Source of the DNA: Phascolarctobacterium sp. | Lineage (GTDB): Bacteria; Bacillota; Negativicutes; Acidaminococcales; Acidaminococcaceae | DNA length: 5,549 nt | Assembly: GCA_022718015.1 (NCBI GenBank) | Contig: JAIHZV010000096.1 | Location: 1 to 5,549, forward strand | Direction of reading: 5' to 3' | In this document: one piece after another, positions 1 to 5,238 of the stretch | Numbering within the stretch: the stretch's first letter is position 1 | Layout of the letters: every line of letters begins with the position of its first letter | Translations under genes and position numbers: made by a program | The notes under the pieces: model-generated | The model's input: only the letters and a program-made list of their open reading frames with translations | Database searches by the model: none | What the model was told of the DNA's origin: nothing

Positions 1-148
1 TGAAGCCCTTGTTCCAGGAGAAAGCTTTATTTACCAGACGAGCAGTGCGGCGGATACCTGCCTCGTCATACAGATGAAACGGAGTCGGAAACTGCTCCAC
101 GATTTTTTCCAGTTGTTCTTTAGTTACGAAGGGAACTTTTTTAGCCAT
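1..148 (-). CDS. lysA: Diaminopimelate decarboxylase-like protein, N-terminal 49 codons (partial)
   Basis: Only the first 49 residues are inside the window; the rest lies beyond base 1. The translation begins MAKKVPFVTKEQLEKIV and continues with PTPFHLYDEAGIRRTARLVN and SWNKGF. This matches the N-terminus of fold-type III PLP decarboxylases of the diaminopimelate decarboxylase group, which make L-lysine from meso-diaminopimelate in the cytoplasm. PTPFHLYDE is the family's characteristic opening strand. The PLP lysine and the dimer-interface motifs are outside the window, so activity cannot be judged. The ATG at 146-148 is supported by an AAAGGTGAT ribosome site 5 bases upstream. The first 8 bases overlap the end of the upstream TrmB-type regulator, which implies co-transcription and translational coupling. 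Other enzymes of this fold (carboxynorspermidine or ornithine/arginine decarboxylase) are possible but fit the opening motif less well. The gene symbol is tentative. Confidence 0.75.
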   Translation of the reverse strand, partial: MAKKVPFVTKEQLEKIVEQFPTPFHLYDEAGIRRTARLVNKAFSWNKGF

Positions 149-848
149 TTATATCACCTTTCTGCAATTGTATCAATGCAATTTCATTTTTTAATGCTTC
201 TTTAAATAAATCAATCAGATTACGTTTACAAGAATATAAGCATGTTGAGTCCTCGTCGTCCTGCAGGTCCCCGGTCAGCACCGTATGCGAATCTGCAATC
301 AGACGAATCTGCTCATTTTGCTTAGTTGTATGATAGCAAATGGCTCCAGACAACGAAAATTCCTTACCGCAGATGATTACTACCTTTAATCCACGACCGA
401 CAGCCTCTGCGAGCTCAGCCAACAGCAGCTCCAGCACTCTGCTGTTGGCAGAGATGTAGATGCGTGCCTGAGCCTGCTTCACGGTGTTGCGCAGCTTATT
501 TATTATCTCCTGCACACCCTTAATCGTGATGTAGCCCTCAGCCTCGTTCGTCAGCACCGGCACCTGCTGGAGTATATCTTCCTTTATCTCCTCCAGACGG
601 TTGATTTTGTTGGTGCAGAACTCTGCCGCCGCAACGGGAGTATAGCGCGTCACCTTGCCCTCCTCCAGTACGTAGGCCGCACCCTTATCCACCAGTCCTG
701 CAAGCGCAGTGTAGGTATTCGAGCGTGAAATGCCTGTCTGCTTTGCTGCCTCATAGCCGGTCAGCTGACCAGCCTTCAGGAGCAGCACGTACAACGTTGC
801 TTCCTGCTTTGTTAAATTAAAATTAGTAAGACCTTCGATAAGATTCAT
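141..848 (-). CDS. TrmB-family transcriptional regulator
   Basis: This 235-residue cytoplasmic protein has the TrmB architecture. Residues about 8-56 form a winged helix-turn-helix, with recognition helix region TGISRSNTYTALAGLVDKG at 38-56 and wing strands to about 71 (VTRYTPV). A short helical linker follows at about 78-98. The C-terminal sensor domain at about 105-230 resembles the phospholipase-D-like fold of TrmB proteins (ITIKGVQEIINKL, then ARIYISANS, then DSHTVLTGDL). TrmB proteins classically bind sugars, but many bacterial members have unknown ligands and no ligand can be read here. An in-frame TGA three codons upstream excludes an earlier start. The GAGGG ribosome site is only 3 bases from the ATG, which suggests modest initiation. 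It has its own consensus promoter and an inverted repeat in the leader that could serve autoregulation. The 8-base overlap with the lysA-like gene suggests that they form one operon; control of that gene is an inference. Confidence 0.85.
   Translation of the reverse strand: MNLIEGLTNFNLTKQEATLYVLLLKAGQLTGYEAAKQTGISRSNTYTALAGLVDKGAAYVLEEGKVTRYTPVAAAEFCTNKINRLEEIKEDILQQVPVLTNEAEGYITIKGVQEIINKLRNTVKQAQARIYISANSRVLELLLAELAEAVGRGLKVVIICGKEFSLSGAICYHTTKQNEQIRLIADSHTVLTGDLQDDEDSTCLYSCKRNLIDLFKEALKNEIALIQLQKGDING
154..161 (-). promoter_or_regulatory. Ribosome binding site of the lysA-like gene, inside the regulator's 3' end
   Basis: The minus strand reads AAAGGTGAT 5 bases before the ATG at 148. The site lies within the last codons of the regulator gene, so ribosomes finishing the regulator arrive directly on it. 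This position fixes the lysA-like start and supports translational coupling. Confidence 0.7.
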
Positions 849-886
849 AAACCCTCATTCAGCACTTCTTGTATTTCGACGGAACG

Positions 887-910
887 CGTTAAGCGCATCG
901 TTACGCGCTT
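887..910. promoter_or_regulatory. Candidate operator or leader hairpin: AAGCGC-N8-GCGCTT with overlapping direct repeats
   Basis: A perfect 6-bp inverted repeat, AAGCGC (891-896) and GCGCTT (905-910), is separated by 8 bases. The same stretch holds near-identical direct repeats CGTTAAGCG (887-895) and CGTTACGCG (899-907), 12 bases apart. It is flanked by a further pair, GGAAC (881-885) and GTTCC (919-923), nested symmetrically outside. It lies about 20-40 bases downstream of the predicted transcription start of the regulator gene, a position where a bound repressor would block elongation. It could equally be an RNA hairpin in the leader. Confidence 0.4.
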
Positions 911-934
911 TTCTAATTGTTCCTTTTCAAGAAC

Positions 935-963
935 ACTATACTACCTTTTTTGCAGGTTGTCAA
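935..963 (-). promoter_or_regulatory. Sigma-A type promoter of the regulator-lysA unit
   Basis: On the minus strand there is a perfect -35 TTGACA (958-963), a 17-bp spacer, and -10 TATAGT (935-940, 5 of 6 consensus). Transcription would start near 928, giving a leader of about 80 nt before the regulator ATG. The promoter sits immediately downstream of the terminator that closes the DUF445 operon, so the two units appear independent. Confidence 0.8.
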
Positions 964-994
964 TAGCTAACCGAATATTTTTCGCTTTAAGCAT

Positions 995-1037
995 AAAAAC
1001 ATCCTCTCTGCCGCCTATAGCGGCAAAGAGGATGTTT
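995..1037 (-). terminator. Intrinsic terminator of the DUF445 operon
   Basis: The inverted repeat 997-1014 / 1020-1037 forms an 18-bp stem with a single mismatch and a 5-base loop. Arms include AACATCCTCT and its complement plus a GCCGC/GCGGC core. On the minus strand the stem runs directly into TTTTT (995-999). It begins 6 bases after the stop codon of the second DUF445 gene. On the plus strand the stem is followed by CATTTG, so termination is directional. Confidence 0.9.
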
Positions 1038-1043
1038 CATTTG

Positions 1044-2375
1044 TTACAATGCGCACTTCACCAGATAAATGACAAGACCGATGAACGCGCCCATGAAGGT
1101 GCCGTTCAGGCGGATATTCTGCATATCGCTGTCCACCTTGCTGCGCACCACCTCACTCAGACGTGCATCCGTCATGGCCTGCATAATTTTTTCGATAAGC
1201 TGGCCAAGCTTGCTCTGTACCCACAGAAGCAGCAGCGTGATTAAATGCTGCAAATATTTTTCCAGCTCTGCGCGAAACGCTTCGCCACGCTCCAGCTGGT
1301 CTTCAACAAGCGTCAGCGCTTCGTCAATCGCTCTGGACAACAGCGTCGGCACTGCTACCTCGCTCCCTGCACAGCTCTGCGAACGGCACAGCATGGCAAT
1401 CGTGTTGTCCATCAGCTGCTTGAGCGCCGGCGCCAGCTCAATATCCTGCACGGCGCGGCTCTGCAAAAGGCTCACCAGCTGCTGCCATTCGCGGCGGCTG
1501 TACACTGCGTAGAAAAGGCGGCGTACCTGCTCAATAAACCAGTCGCGCCACTCGCTGTCCTGCTGCAGACGGTCGGCTGTGTTCGCCAAAGCGCTGCAGA
1601 TAGAATCCGTGGCATCGTCGATATTGACAATATCCAGCTTTTCTCCCAGCCAGCTTGTGAAGCGTGACCACAGGCTCTTTTCCTTCTTCGCCTGCAGCTG
1701 CTCCTCCAGCTTCCTATGGATATAACGGCGCGTCTCCTCCGACCTTGCCAGCTCAGCAAGCTTCGCCAACAGCCAGTCGCACAGCTGCTCATCCTTGCGC
1801 TGCTCGGAAATATTCACCAATAAATCGTTCAAATATTTATAAGCCGCCATGTCGCTGAGTGCTACCTTAATTTTTTCTTCTGCCCTGCGGCTCAAGGCCG
1901 CAGTATCTATGTCACGCAAAAGACCTTCCACATAGTCCAAAAGCCAGCCCTTCGCCTGCGCTCTGTTCTCCGCCTTGGCAAGATAAGCGGTGATGGCTTC
2001 GACAGCTTGGAAATTTTTCTTCATGCGCAGCAGCGTCAGCTTCGTAAGCAGCTCCTCCTGCAGCATCTTGACGCAGCCCTTGACGAAGGCCTCCCTGCTG
2101 CGCGGCAGAATCGCCGTATGCGCTGCCAAAAACGGCAGCAGCCTTGCTATCCACGGCACCTCAAACACCGCTGTCACAGCGAACCAGTCGGCAAAGCTGC
2201 CCACCAGCGCCGCCTCTGCAACGTAATAACCCAGCACAAGCCAGTCGCCCTCCAGCGGCCCGAAGTGAAAGGGCAGCACATAATTTACTATGGCATATAA
2301 AAAGGCCACGTACAGACAGCCTGATGCAAAAAACGCTTGGTTTGCCTTACGCAGAAATAATCTTTTCAGCTTCAT
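1044..2375 (-). CDS. DUF445 family membrane-anchored protein (second of a tandem pair)
   Basis: This 443-residue protein is of the DUF445 family (YjiN/YheB-like), whose molecular function is not established. It has a hydrophobic N-terminal segment at about 16-36 and the hallmark motif AALVGSFADWFAVTAVFEVP at about 55-74, followed by HTAILPRSRE at 86-95. A long, charged, helical middle (about 110-400) contains several Gln/Glu/Leu-rich stretches that could be coiled coil. The C-terminal block QNIRLNGTFMGAFIGLVIYL (about 419-438) includes a second membrane segment, so both ends are probably anchored with the helical body between. An open frame extends 46 codons further upstream, but the ATG at 2375 was chosen: it has GGTGG 6 bases upstream, lies one base after the preceding gene's stop (TGA-G-ATG), and begins MKLKRLF, a typical positive-inside start. 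It is in the same operon as the neighbouring paralogue and is followed by a strong terminator. Confidence 0.88.
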   Translation of the reverse strand: MKLKRLFLRKANQAFFASGCLYVAFLYAIVNYVLPFHFGPLEGDWLVLGYYVAEAALVGSFADWFAVTAVFEVPWIARLLPFLAAHTAILPRSREAFVKGCVKMLQEELLTKLTLLRMKKNFQAVEAITAYLAKAENRAQAKGWLLDYVEGLLRDIDTAALSRRAEEKIKVALSDMAAYKYLNDLLVNISEQRKDEQLCDWLLAKLAELARSEETRRYIHRKLEEQLQAKKEKSLWSRFTSWLGEKLDIVNIDDATDSICSALANTADRLQQDSEWRDWFIEQVRRLFYAVYSRREWQQLVSLLQSRAVQDIELAPALKQLMDNTIAMLCRSQSCAGSEVAVPTLLSRAIDEALTLVEDQLERGEAFRAELEKYLQHLITLLLLWVQSKLGQLIEKIMQAMTDARLSEVVRSKVDSDMQNIRLNGTFMGAFIGLVIYLVKCAL

Positions 2376-2376
2376 C

Positions 2377-3585
2377 TCAGCCCACCAGCCTTTCTGCCAT
2401 AGCCGCCACCATAAATAATACTGCACCCAAAAGACCGCCGATAACAGTGCCGCTGATGCGGATATTCTGCAAATCATCGCCCACCTTCGCCTGCAGCTTG
2501 CCGATAACATCATCCCGCTTAAAGCCTGCCAGCTTCTCGCTAATCAGCTGACGCAAAGCGTCCTGCTTCAGCTCCAGCGCCTGTGCCAGCAGCTTTTTGA
2601 GCACGCTGTCCGTTTGCGCCAGCTTGTCCTCATCCTGTGCCAGCTCCGCAATTTTCTCCTGCGCCAGCGCAAACAGCCAATCTGAATTCTGCTGCCGCAG
2701 CTCTGCTCTCAGCGCCAAGGCGTTATCAAGCACCAGCTGCGCCGCCTTATCGTTAATCCAGTTCTGGAAAGCAATATCATGCCGCAGCTCCTCCAGCTTC
2801 GCCAGCAGCCAGTTGTCAAGCATACGCCGCAGCTCACTGCTGCCGTCCCCCAAATCGTCCAGCAGCCTTTCCAGCGCTTCTACAAAATAAGACAGCAGCT
2901 TCTCTGCCTCGCCGCTCACGAAAAAGTCACGCAGAATGCTGTCCTGCGTATAATGCGCCTCCGCGCGCTGCGCCATTCCCCGCAGCAAAGCCGTAAACTC
3001 CGCACAGTGCAGCAGACGCTTGCCCTCGGCAAGCAGCAGCACCCAGATGCCGTCGAGCCTATTGTTAGCGATTGCTCTCTGCGCCACGTCCAGTAAAATA
3101 TCGGATAGATGCAGGCTTGGCAGATAACGCGGCACCTCCGCAAGCAGCAGCTGCTCTGCCTCCTGCGTGTTGAGCTTATGCAGCACTTCGTCAGCCAAGG
3201 GCTGCAAAACGCTGCGCGCCGCGTCTACATTCTGCGGCTCACTAAAATGCTCTGTCAAAAGACGCGCAAAGCTTTCCTCCTCCACCGCCAGCATCACATT
3301 CTGCGGCGACAGCAAATCCGTGCAGACGAAGTTCGTCAAACCCTCCTGCAGGTCATCATAGCGTCTGCGCAGCATATCCGTGCCCGGCGCAGCTATATTA
3401 AAGGGCTTCGCAAAAATCGCCGTCACGCCCCACCAGTCCGCCAAGCCGCCAATTGTCGCTGCCAGCGCTGTATGATGCACAAAGTCCAGCAGCACGCTGC
3501 CCTGCGCCAACGTATAAGACGCAGCCGCCGCTAAGCTCACGCCTGCCAGCAGCGCGTTCGCCTGCGTTTTTACCGATGCAGCCAT
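2377..3585 (-). CDS. DUF445 family membrane-anchored protein (first of a tandem pair)
   Basis: This 402-residue DUF445 paralogue begins with a small-residue-rich hydrophobic segment (about 9-27), followed by the family motif GGLADWWGVTAIFAKPFN at 46-63. A long charged helical region occupies about 70-370. The C-terminal LQNIRISGT motif (372-380) runs into a hydrophobic tail with AERLVG at the end. It matches its neighbour at both ends (G-x-x-ADW-x-x-VTA-x-F, and QNIR-x-x-GT-x-x-G-x-x-x-G), but the HTAILPR motif is replaced by GTDMLRRRYDD, so it is the more diverged copy. The family's function is unknown; an envelope or membrane-associated role is only an inference from the anchors. The start is secure: AAAGGAGGT lies 6 bases before the ATG. 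It is translationally coupled to the second copy, with one base between stop and start, which indicates a shared transcript. Confidence 0.87.
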   Translation of the reverse strand: MAASVKTQANALLAGVSLAAAASYTLAQGSVLLDFVHHTALAATIGGLADWWGVTAIFAKPFNIAAPGTDMLRRRYDDLQEGLTNFVCTDLLSPQNVMLAVEEESFARLLTEHFSEPQNVDAARSVLQPLADEVLHKLNTQEAEQLLLAEVPRYLPSLHLSDILLDVAQRAIANNRLDGIWVLLLAEGKRLLHCAEFTALLRGMAQRAEAHYTQDSILRDFFVSGEAEKLLSYFVEALERLLDDLGDGSSELRRMLDNWLLAKLEELRHDIAFQNWINDKAAQLVLDNALALRAELRQQNSDWLFALAQEKIAELAQDEDKLAQTDSVLKKLLAQALELKQDALRQLISEKLAGFKRDDVIGKLQAKVGDDLQNIRISGTVIGGLLGAVLFMVAAMAERLVG

Positions 3586-3591
3586 AGAAAG

Positions 3592-3600
3592 ACCTCCTTT
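3592..3600 (-). promoter_or_regulatory. Strong ribosome binding site of the first DUF445 gene
   Basis: AAAGGAGGT on the minus strand lies 6 bases before the ATG at 3585. It is a near-perfect anti-16S match and fixes the start of the operon's first gene. Confidence 0.85.
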
Positions 3601-3623
3601 AGATTCAAGAATAAATCATCTTT

Positions 3624-3661
3624 ATCATATAACATATATGCACAAGATGCAAGCTTGACAA
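3624..3661 (-). promoter_or_regulatory. Candidate promoter(s) of the DUF445 operon
   Basis: Two overlapping possibilities exist on the minus strand. The first is -35 TTGTCA (3656-3661, 5 of 6) with a 17-bp spacer to TATATG (3633-3638, 4 of 6). The second is the better -10 TATGAT (3624-3629, 5 of 6), but its -35 is the weak TTGCAT (3647-3652). The first option uses the same bases as the plus-strand antitoxin -35, so the two polymerases could not bind together. Either gives a leader of about 30-40 nt. Confidence 0.5.
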
Positions 3662-3683
3662 GCACTTATAATTTATCTATAAT
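3655..3683 (+). promoter_or_regulatory. Perfect-consensus promoter of the antisense antitoxin RNA
   Basis: TTGACA (3655-3660) and TATAAT (3678-3683) both match consensus in all six positions and are separated by exactly 17 bp. Transcription would start near 3690. No plus-strand protein gene follows, but an inverted repeat and a U-tract terminator lie about 90 bases on. This is the expected arrangement for an abundant, constitutively made antisense RNA. Confidence 0.88.
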
Positions 3684-3725
3684 AAAAAGAAAGAGAGCCC
3701 CTGACAGTCGCGAGTCAGTCCTCTC
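3684..3725 (-). terminator. Intrinsic terminator of the toxin mRNA
   Basis: On the minus strand the stem GAGAG/CTCTC (3721-3725 with 3693-3697) is stacked on CTGAC/GTCAG (3714-3718 with 3701-3705) through a small internal loop. It is followed directly by TTTCTTTTT (3684-3692). It ends the toxin message about 110 bases after the stop codon. The same repeat forms the 5' hairpin of the opposing antitoxin RNA. Confidence 0.78.
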
Positions 3726-3780
3726 CGAAAATGTAATTCAATGAGAAAGGCTGCAGACGACCGTTTAGGCGGCCTTTTTT
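3690..3780 (+). ncRNA. Predicted cis-antisense RNA antitoxin (type I)
   Basis: The predicted transcript is about 90 nt, bounded by the consensus promoter at 3655-3683 and an intrinsic terminator ending at 3780. It has a 5' hairpin (GAGAG/CTCTC outer, CTGAC/GTCAG inner) and a 3' terminator hairpin. It contains no convincing start codon with a ribosome site. Every base is complementary to the 3' untranslated region of the toxin mRNA, and it ends 15 bases short of the toxin stop codon. The layout resembles TxpA/RatA and BsrG/SR4 of Bacillus subtilis, in which the antisense RNA pairs with the toxin mRNA's 3' end and promotes its decay or blocks translation. Mechanism here is inferred from that resemblance. 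The exact ends are estimates. Confidence 0.78.
3746..3780 (+). terminator. Intrinsic terminator of the antitoxin RNA
   Basis: The stem AAAGGCTGC (3746-3754) pairs with GCGGCCTTT (3769-3777), with one G-U pair and a 14-base loop, and runs into TTTTTT (3775-3780). On the minus strand the hairpin is followed by only a broken T-tract, so termination is mainly on the plus strand. Confidence 0.8.
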
Positions 3781-3795
3781 ATTGCAATGCTAATT

Positions 3796-3894
3796 TTACT
3801 TATGTAATTTCACAATCGCAATGATAACAGTGACTAAGATTATCATCAGCGTTCCAAACTGGAGCATTAAAGACAATGCTTCGTATACAGTCAC
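3796..3894 (-). CDS. Holin-like type I toxin peptide (TxpA/BsrG-related family), 32 residues
   Basis: This small gene has a GTG start (3892-3894) and a TAA stop (3796-3798). The peptide opens MTVYEALSLM, the signature opening of the Firmicute 'putative holin-like toxin' family (BsrG of Bacillus subtilis also opens MTVYE). A single hydrophobic span at about 12-28 follows, rich in Ile, Val and Leu, and the tail is basic (KLHK). Such peptides insert into the cell membrane and, when unregulated, disturb membrane or wall synthesis. The start is fixed by AAGGAGGT 6 bases upstream and by an in-frame TAA just beyond it. The predicted mRNA runs from about 3937 to 3685, roughly 250 nt. Its ribosome site can be sequestered in a hairpin and its 3' untranslated region is covered by a convergent antisense RNA, both hallmarks of type I systems. 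The family assignment is firm from pattern; toxicity in this host is inferred. Confidence 0.88.
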   Translation of the reverse strand: MTVYEALSLMLQFGTLMIILVTVIIAIVKLHK

Positions 3895-3897
3895 GTT

Positions 3898-3918
3898 ATC
3901 ACCTCCTTACGGAGTGAC
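3898..3918 (-). promoter_or_regulatory. Shine-Dalgarno-sequestering hairpin in the toxin mRNA leader
   Basis: On the minus strand GTCACTCC pairs with GGAGGTGAT across a GTAA loop, a GNRA-type tetraloop. This gives 8 pairs with one bulged G. The paired strand contains the whole GGAGGT ribosome site of the toxin. A second upstream stretch, ACTCCT (3931-3936), could compete for the same site. Closed ribosome sites are common in type I toxin messages and limit translation during transcription. Confidence 0.65.
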
Positions 3919-3943
3919 CAACCTATCAGGAGTCTCTACTAAT

Positions 3944-3972
3944 ATTATAATAAAACGTTCGGGATACAACAA
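3944..3972 (-). promoter_or_regulatory. Candidate promoter of the toxin mRNA
   Basis: A perfect -10 TATAAT (3944-3949) is preceded by 17 bp and the weak -35 TTGTTG (3967-3972, 3 of 6). Transcription would start near 3937 and give a leader of about 43 nt. The -35 lies inside the stem of a plus-strand terminator. A promoter weaker than the antitoxin's fits the expected excess of antitoxin RNA. Confidence 0.6.
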
Positions 3973-3993
3973 GATGTTTGTTGTATCTTTTTT
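3963..3993 (+). terminator. Plus-strand intrinsic terminator at the 3' edge of the M20 hydrolase gene
   Basis: GATACAACAA (3963-3972) and TTGTTGTATC (3978-3987) form a perfect 10-bp stem with a 5-base loop, followed by TTTTTT (3988-3993). The U-tract is on the plus strand, so it would stop plus-strand transcription, such as read-through from the antitoxin, before it enters the M20 gene antisense. On the minus strand the hairpin follows the M20 stop codon but lacks an immediate U-tract; it may protect the mRNA end or terminate weakly. Confidence 0.7.
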
Positions 3994-5221
3994 ATTTTCC
4001 CGCCAGCAAGGCCTGCACCGCATCGCTCGCCACCAGCACAGCCGCAGCCAAATCCTCTGCCCTGCTCTCTTCCTCAGGACAATGGCTGCGTCCGCCGATG
4101 CTCGGCACAAACAGCATAGCCGCAGGCAGCTGCTCGCCAAAAATCTGCGCATCATGCCCAGCGCCGCTCGGAAGCTGCATATGCGTGAGGCTTCTAGCAG
4201 CACAGCTTGCCGCAAAAAGCTCCTTGATATGCGCATCCATCACTACAGGCTCTGCGTCTAGCAGCGTTTCTACGTCATAGGTCAGTCCGGAAGCGGCCTG
4301 CATCTGCTCAAGGTCTGCCACAAGCCCCTGGTACTGGCTCGTTATTGACGCTTTATCTACGCCCCTGATATCGACGGTAAACGTAACCGTCTGAGGCACA
4401 ATATTGATAATATTCGGCTCAACCTGCAAAAAGCCTACGGTTGCCACAGTATTAGGGAAGCAGCGTGCTCTGTCACCAATTTTACTGATAACTTTCGCCG
4501 CCTGCTCCAGTGCATCCTTACGCATATGCATGGGCATCGTGCCTACATGGTCTGCACGGCCATTTATTCTGACGCTGACTCTCTTGATGCCAACGATTAC
4601 ATCGACTATGCCGATTTGCTTGTCCGCCGCCTCCAGCACCGGCCCCTGCTCGATATGCACCTCAAGAAAGGCCTTGATATCCCTGCGCTGATGCTCTGCA
4701 ATCTCCTCCGGCTTTAGTCCGTAAGCAGCCATCGCCTCATAAACGCTGATGCCGTCTGCATCAGTCTGCTTGTGCAGGTCCTCTACCGTAAGCTGTCCCA
4801 GCAAAACCTTGCCCGTAAACAGCCCCACATGAAATCTTGCGCCCTCTTCATCGTTCGTCGCAATCACTTCCAACGAATAATGCGGCTTTTTCCCTGACTT
4901 TTTAAGCAGACGAGCGACCTCAATAGCACAAACAACACCAGCTATACCGTCATAAGCACCGCCATGTCCCACGGAATCAAAATGCGAGCCTATCATTATC
5001 GTTGCAGGCGTTTCTCCCTCCAGCCTGCCAATCAGCGCACCGCTGTTATCAAGACGCACGGTCAGGCCAGCCTCCTCCATCAGCTGCTGCAGATAAGCGC
5101 AAGCCCTGCGTGCCTCCTCCGTAAACGGAAATCTTGTTACGCCGTTGCCCGGAGTCGCAGTAAATTTTTTCAGCTCAGCCAGCTCTTCTCTGATATTATT
5201 GCTAATTTCTGTCATAATCAT
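3992..5221 (-). CDS. M20-family amidohydrolase, hydantoinase/carbamoylase type
   Basis: This 409-residue zinc-dependent hydrolase belongs to the M20 subfamily holding N-carbamoyl-L-amino acid hydrolases, allantoate amidohydrolases and beta-ureidopropionases. Visible metal-site residues follow the family order: H80 (GSHFDSV), D91 (AYDGIAG), the E125-E126 pair (NDEEGARF), H189 (EVHIEQGP) and H380 (GGRSHCPEE). The inserted dimerisation domain spans about 210-325 and carries ADHVGTMPM (H225), N273 in NIVP and R286 in DIRG, which in relatives contribute to substrate binding across the dimer. SGAGHDAQ (352-359) is also typical. Length is normal and no key residue is missing. There is no signal peptide, so it is cytoplasmic. 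It would release ammonia and/or CO2 from a carbamoyl or ureido compound in purine, pyrimidine or amino acid salvage; the substrate cannot be read from sequence. The start at 5221 has AGAGGT 6 bases upstream; a second in-frame ATG lies two codons later. No pathway partner is adjacent. Confidence 0.9.
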   Translation of the reverse strand: MIMTEISNNIREELAELKKFTATPGNGVTRFPFTEEARRACAYLQQLMEEAGLTVRLDNSGALIGRLEGETPATIMIGSHFDSVGHGGAYDGIAGVVCAIEVARLLKKSGKKPHYSLEVIATNDEEGARFHVGLFTGKVLLGQLTVEDLHKQTDADGISVYEAMAAYGLKPEEIAEHQRRDIKAFLEVHIEQGPVLEAADKQIGIVDVIVGIKRVSVRINGRADHVGTMPMHMRKDALEQAAKVISKIGDRARCFPNTVATVGFLQVEPNIINIVPQTVTFTVDIRGVDKASITSQYQGLVADLEQMQAASGLTYDVETLLDAEPVVMDAHIKELFAASCAARSLTHMQLPSGAGHDAQIFGEQLPAAMLFVPSIGGRSHCPEEESRAEDLAAAVLVASDAVQALLAGK

Positions 5222-5238
5222 ATCCGCACCTCTTTCAC

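Noticed and set aside
849..934. Lysine riboswitch in the leader of the regulator-lysA unit
   Set aside because: The leader is only about 80 nt and lacks the multi-helix core expected of a lysine riboswitch; only a short inverted repeat is present.
1472..2154. Minus-strand alternative frames (106 and 80 codons) inside the second DUF445 gene
   Set aside because: Both overlap the DUF445 frame completely and give compositionally odd Arg/Ser/Cys-rich or Ala/Gly-rich peptides with no ribosome site.
2376..2513. Extended N-terminus (46 more codons) for the second DUF445 protein
   Set aside because: The extension is an out-of-frame reading of the first DUF445 gene's 3' end, with Trp/Arg-rich sequence unlike the family. 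The ATG at 2375 has a ribosome site and coupled spacing.
957..3534. Several long plus-strand open frames (about 60-147 codons) opposite the DUF445 genes
   Set aside because: They lie antisense to two well-supported DUF445 genes, have low-complexity Ser/Cys- or Arg/Gln-rich translations, and lack convincing ribosome sites. They are shadows of codon usage on the other strand.
3684..3780. CRISPR-like or transposon-end inverted repeats
   Set aside because: The inverted repeats are explained as paired intrinsic terminators of convergent RNAs. No repeat-spacer periodicity, transposase or target duplication is present.
3821..4261. Plus-strand open frame of 146 codons across the toxin leader and the M20 3' end
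   Set aside because: It runs antisense to the toxin and the M20 gene, crosses a strong plus-strand terminator, and has no family-like sequence.
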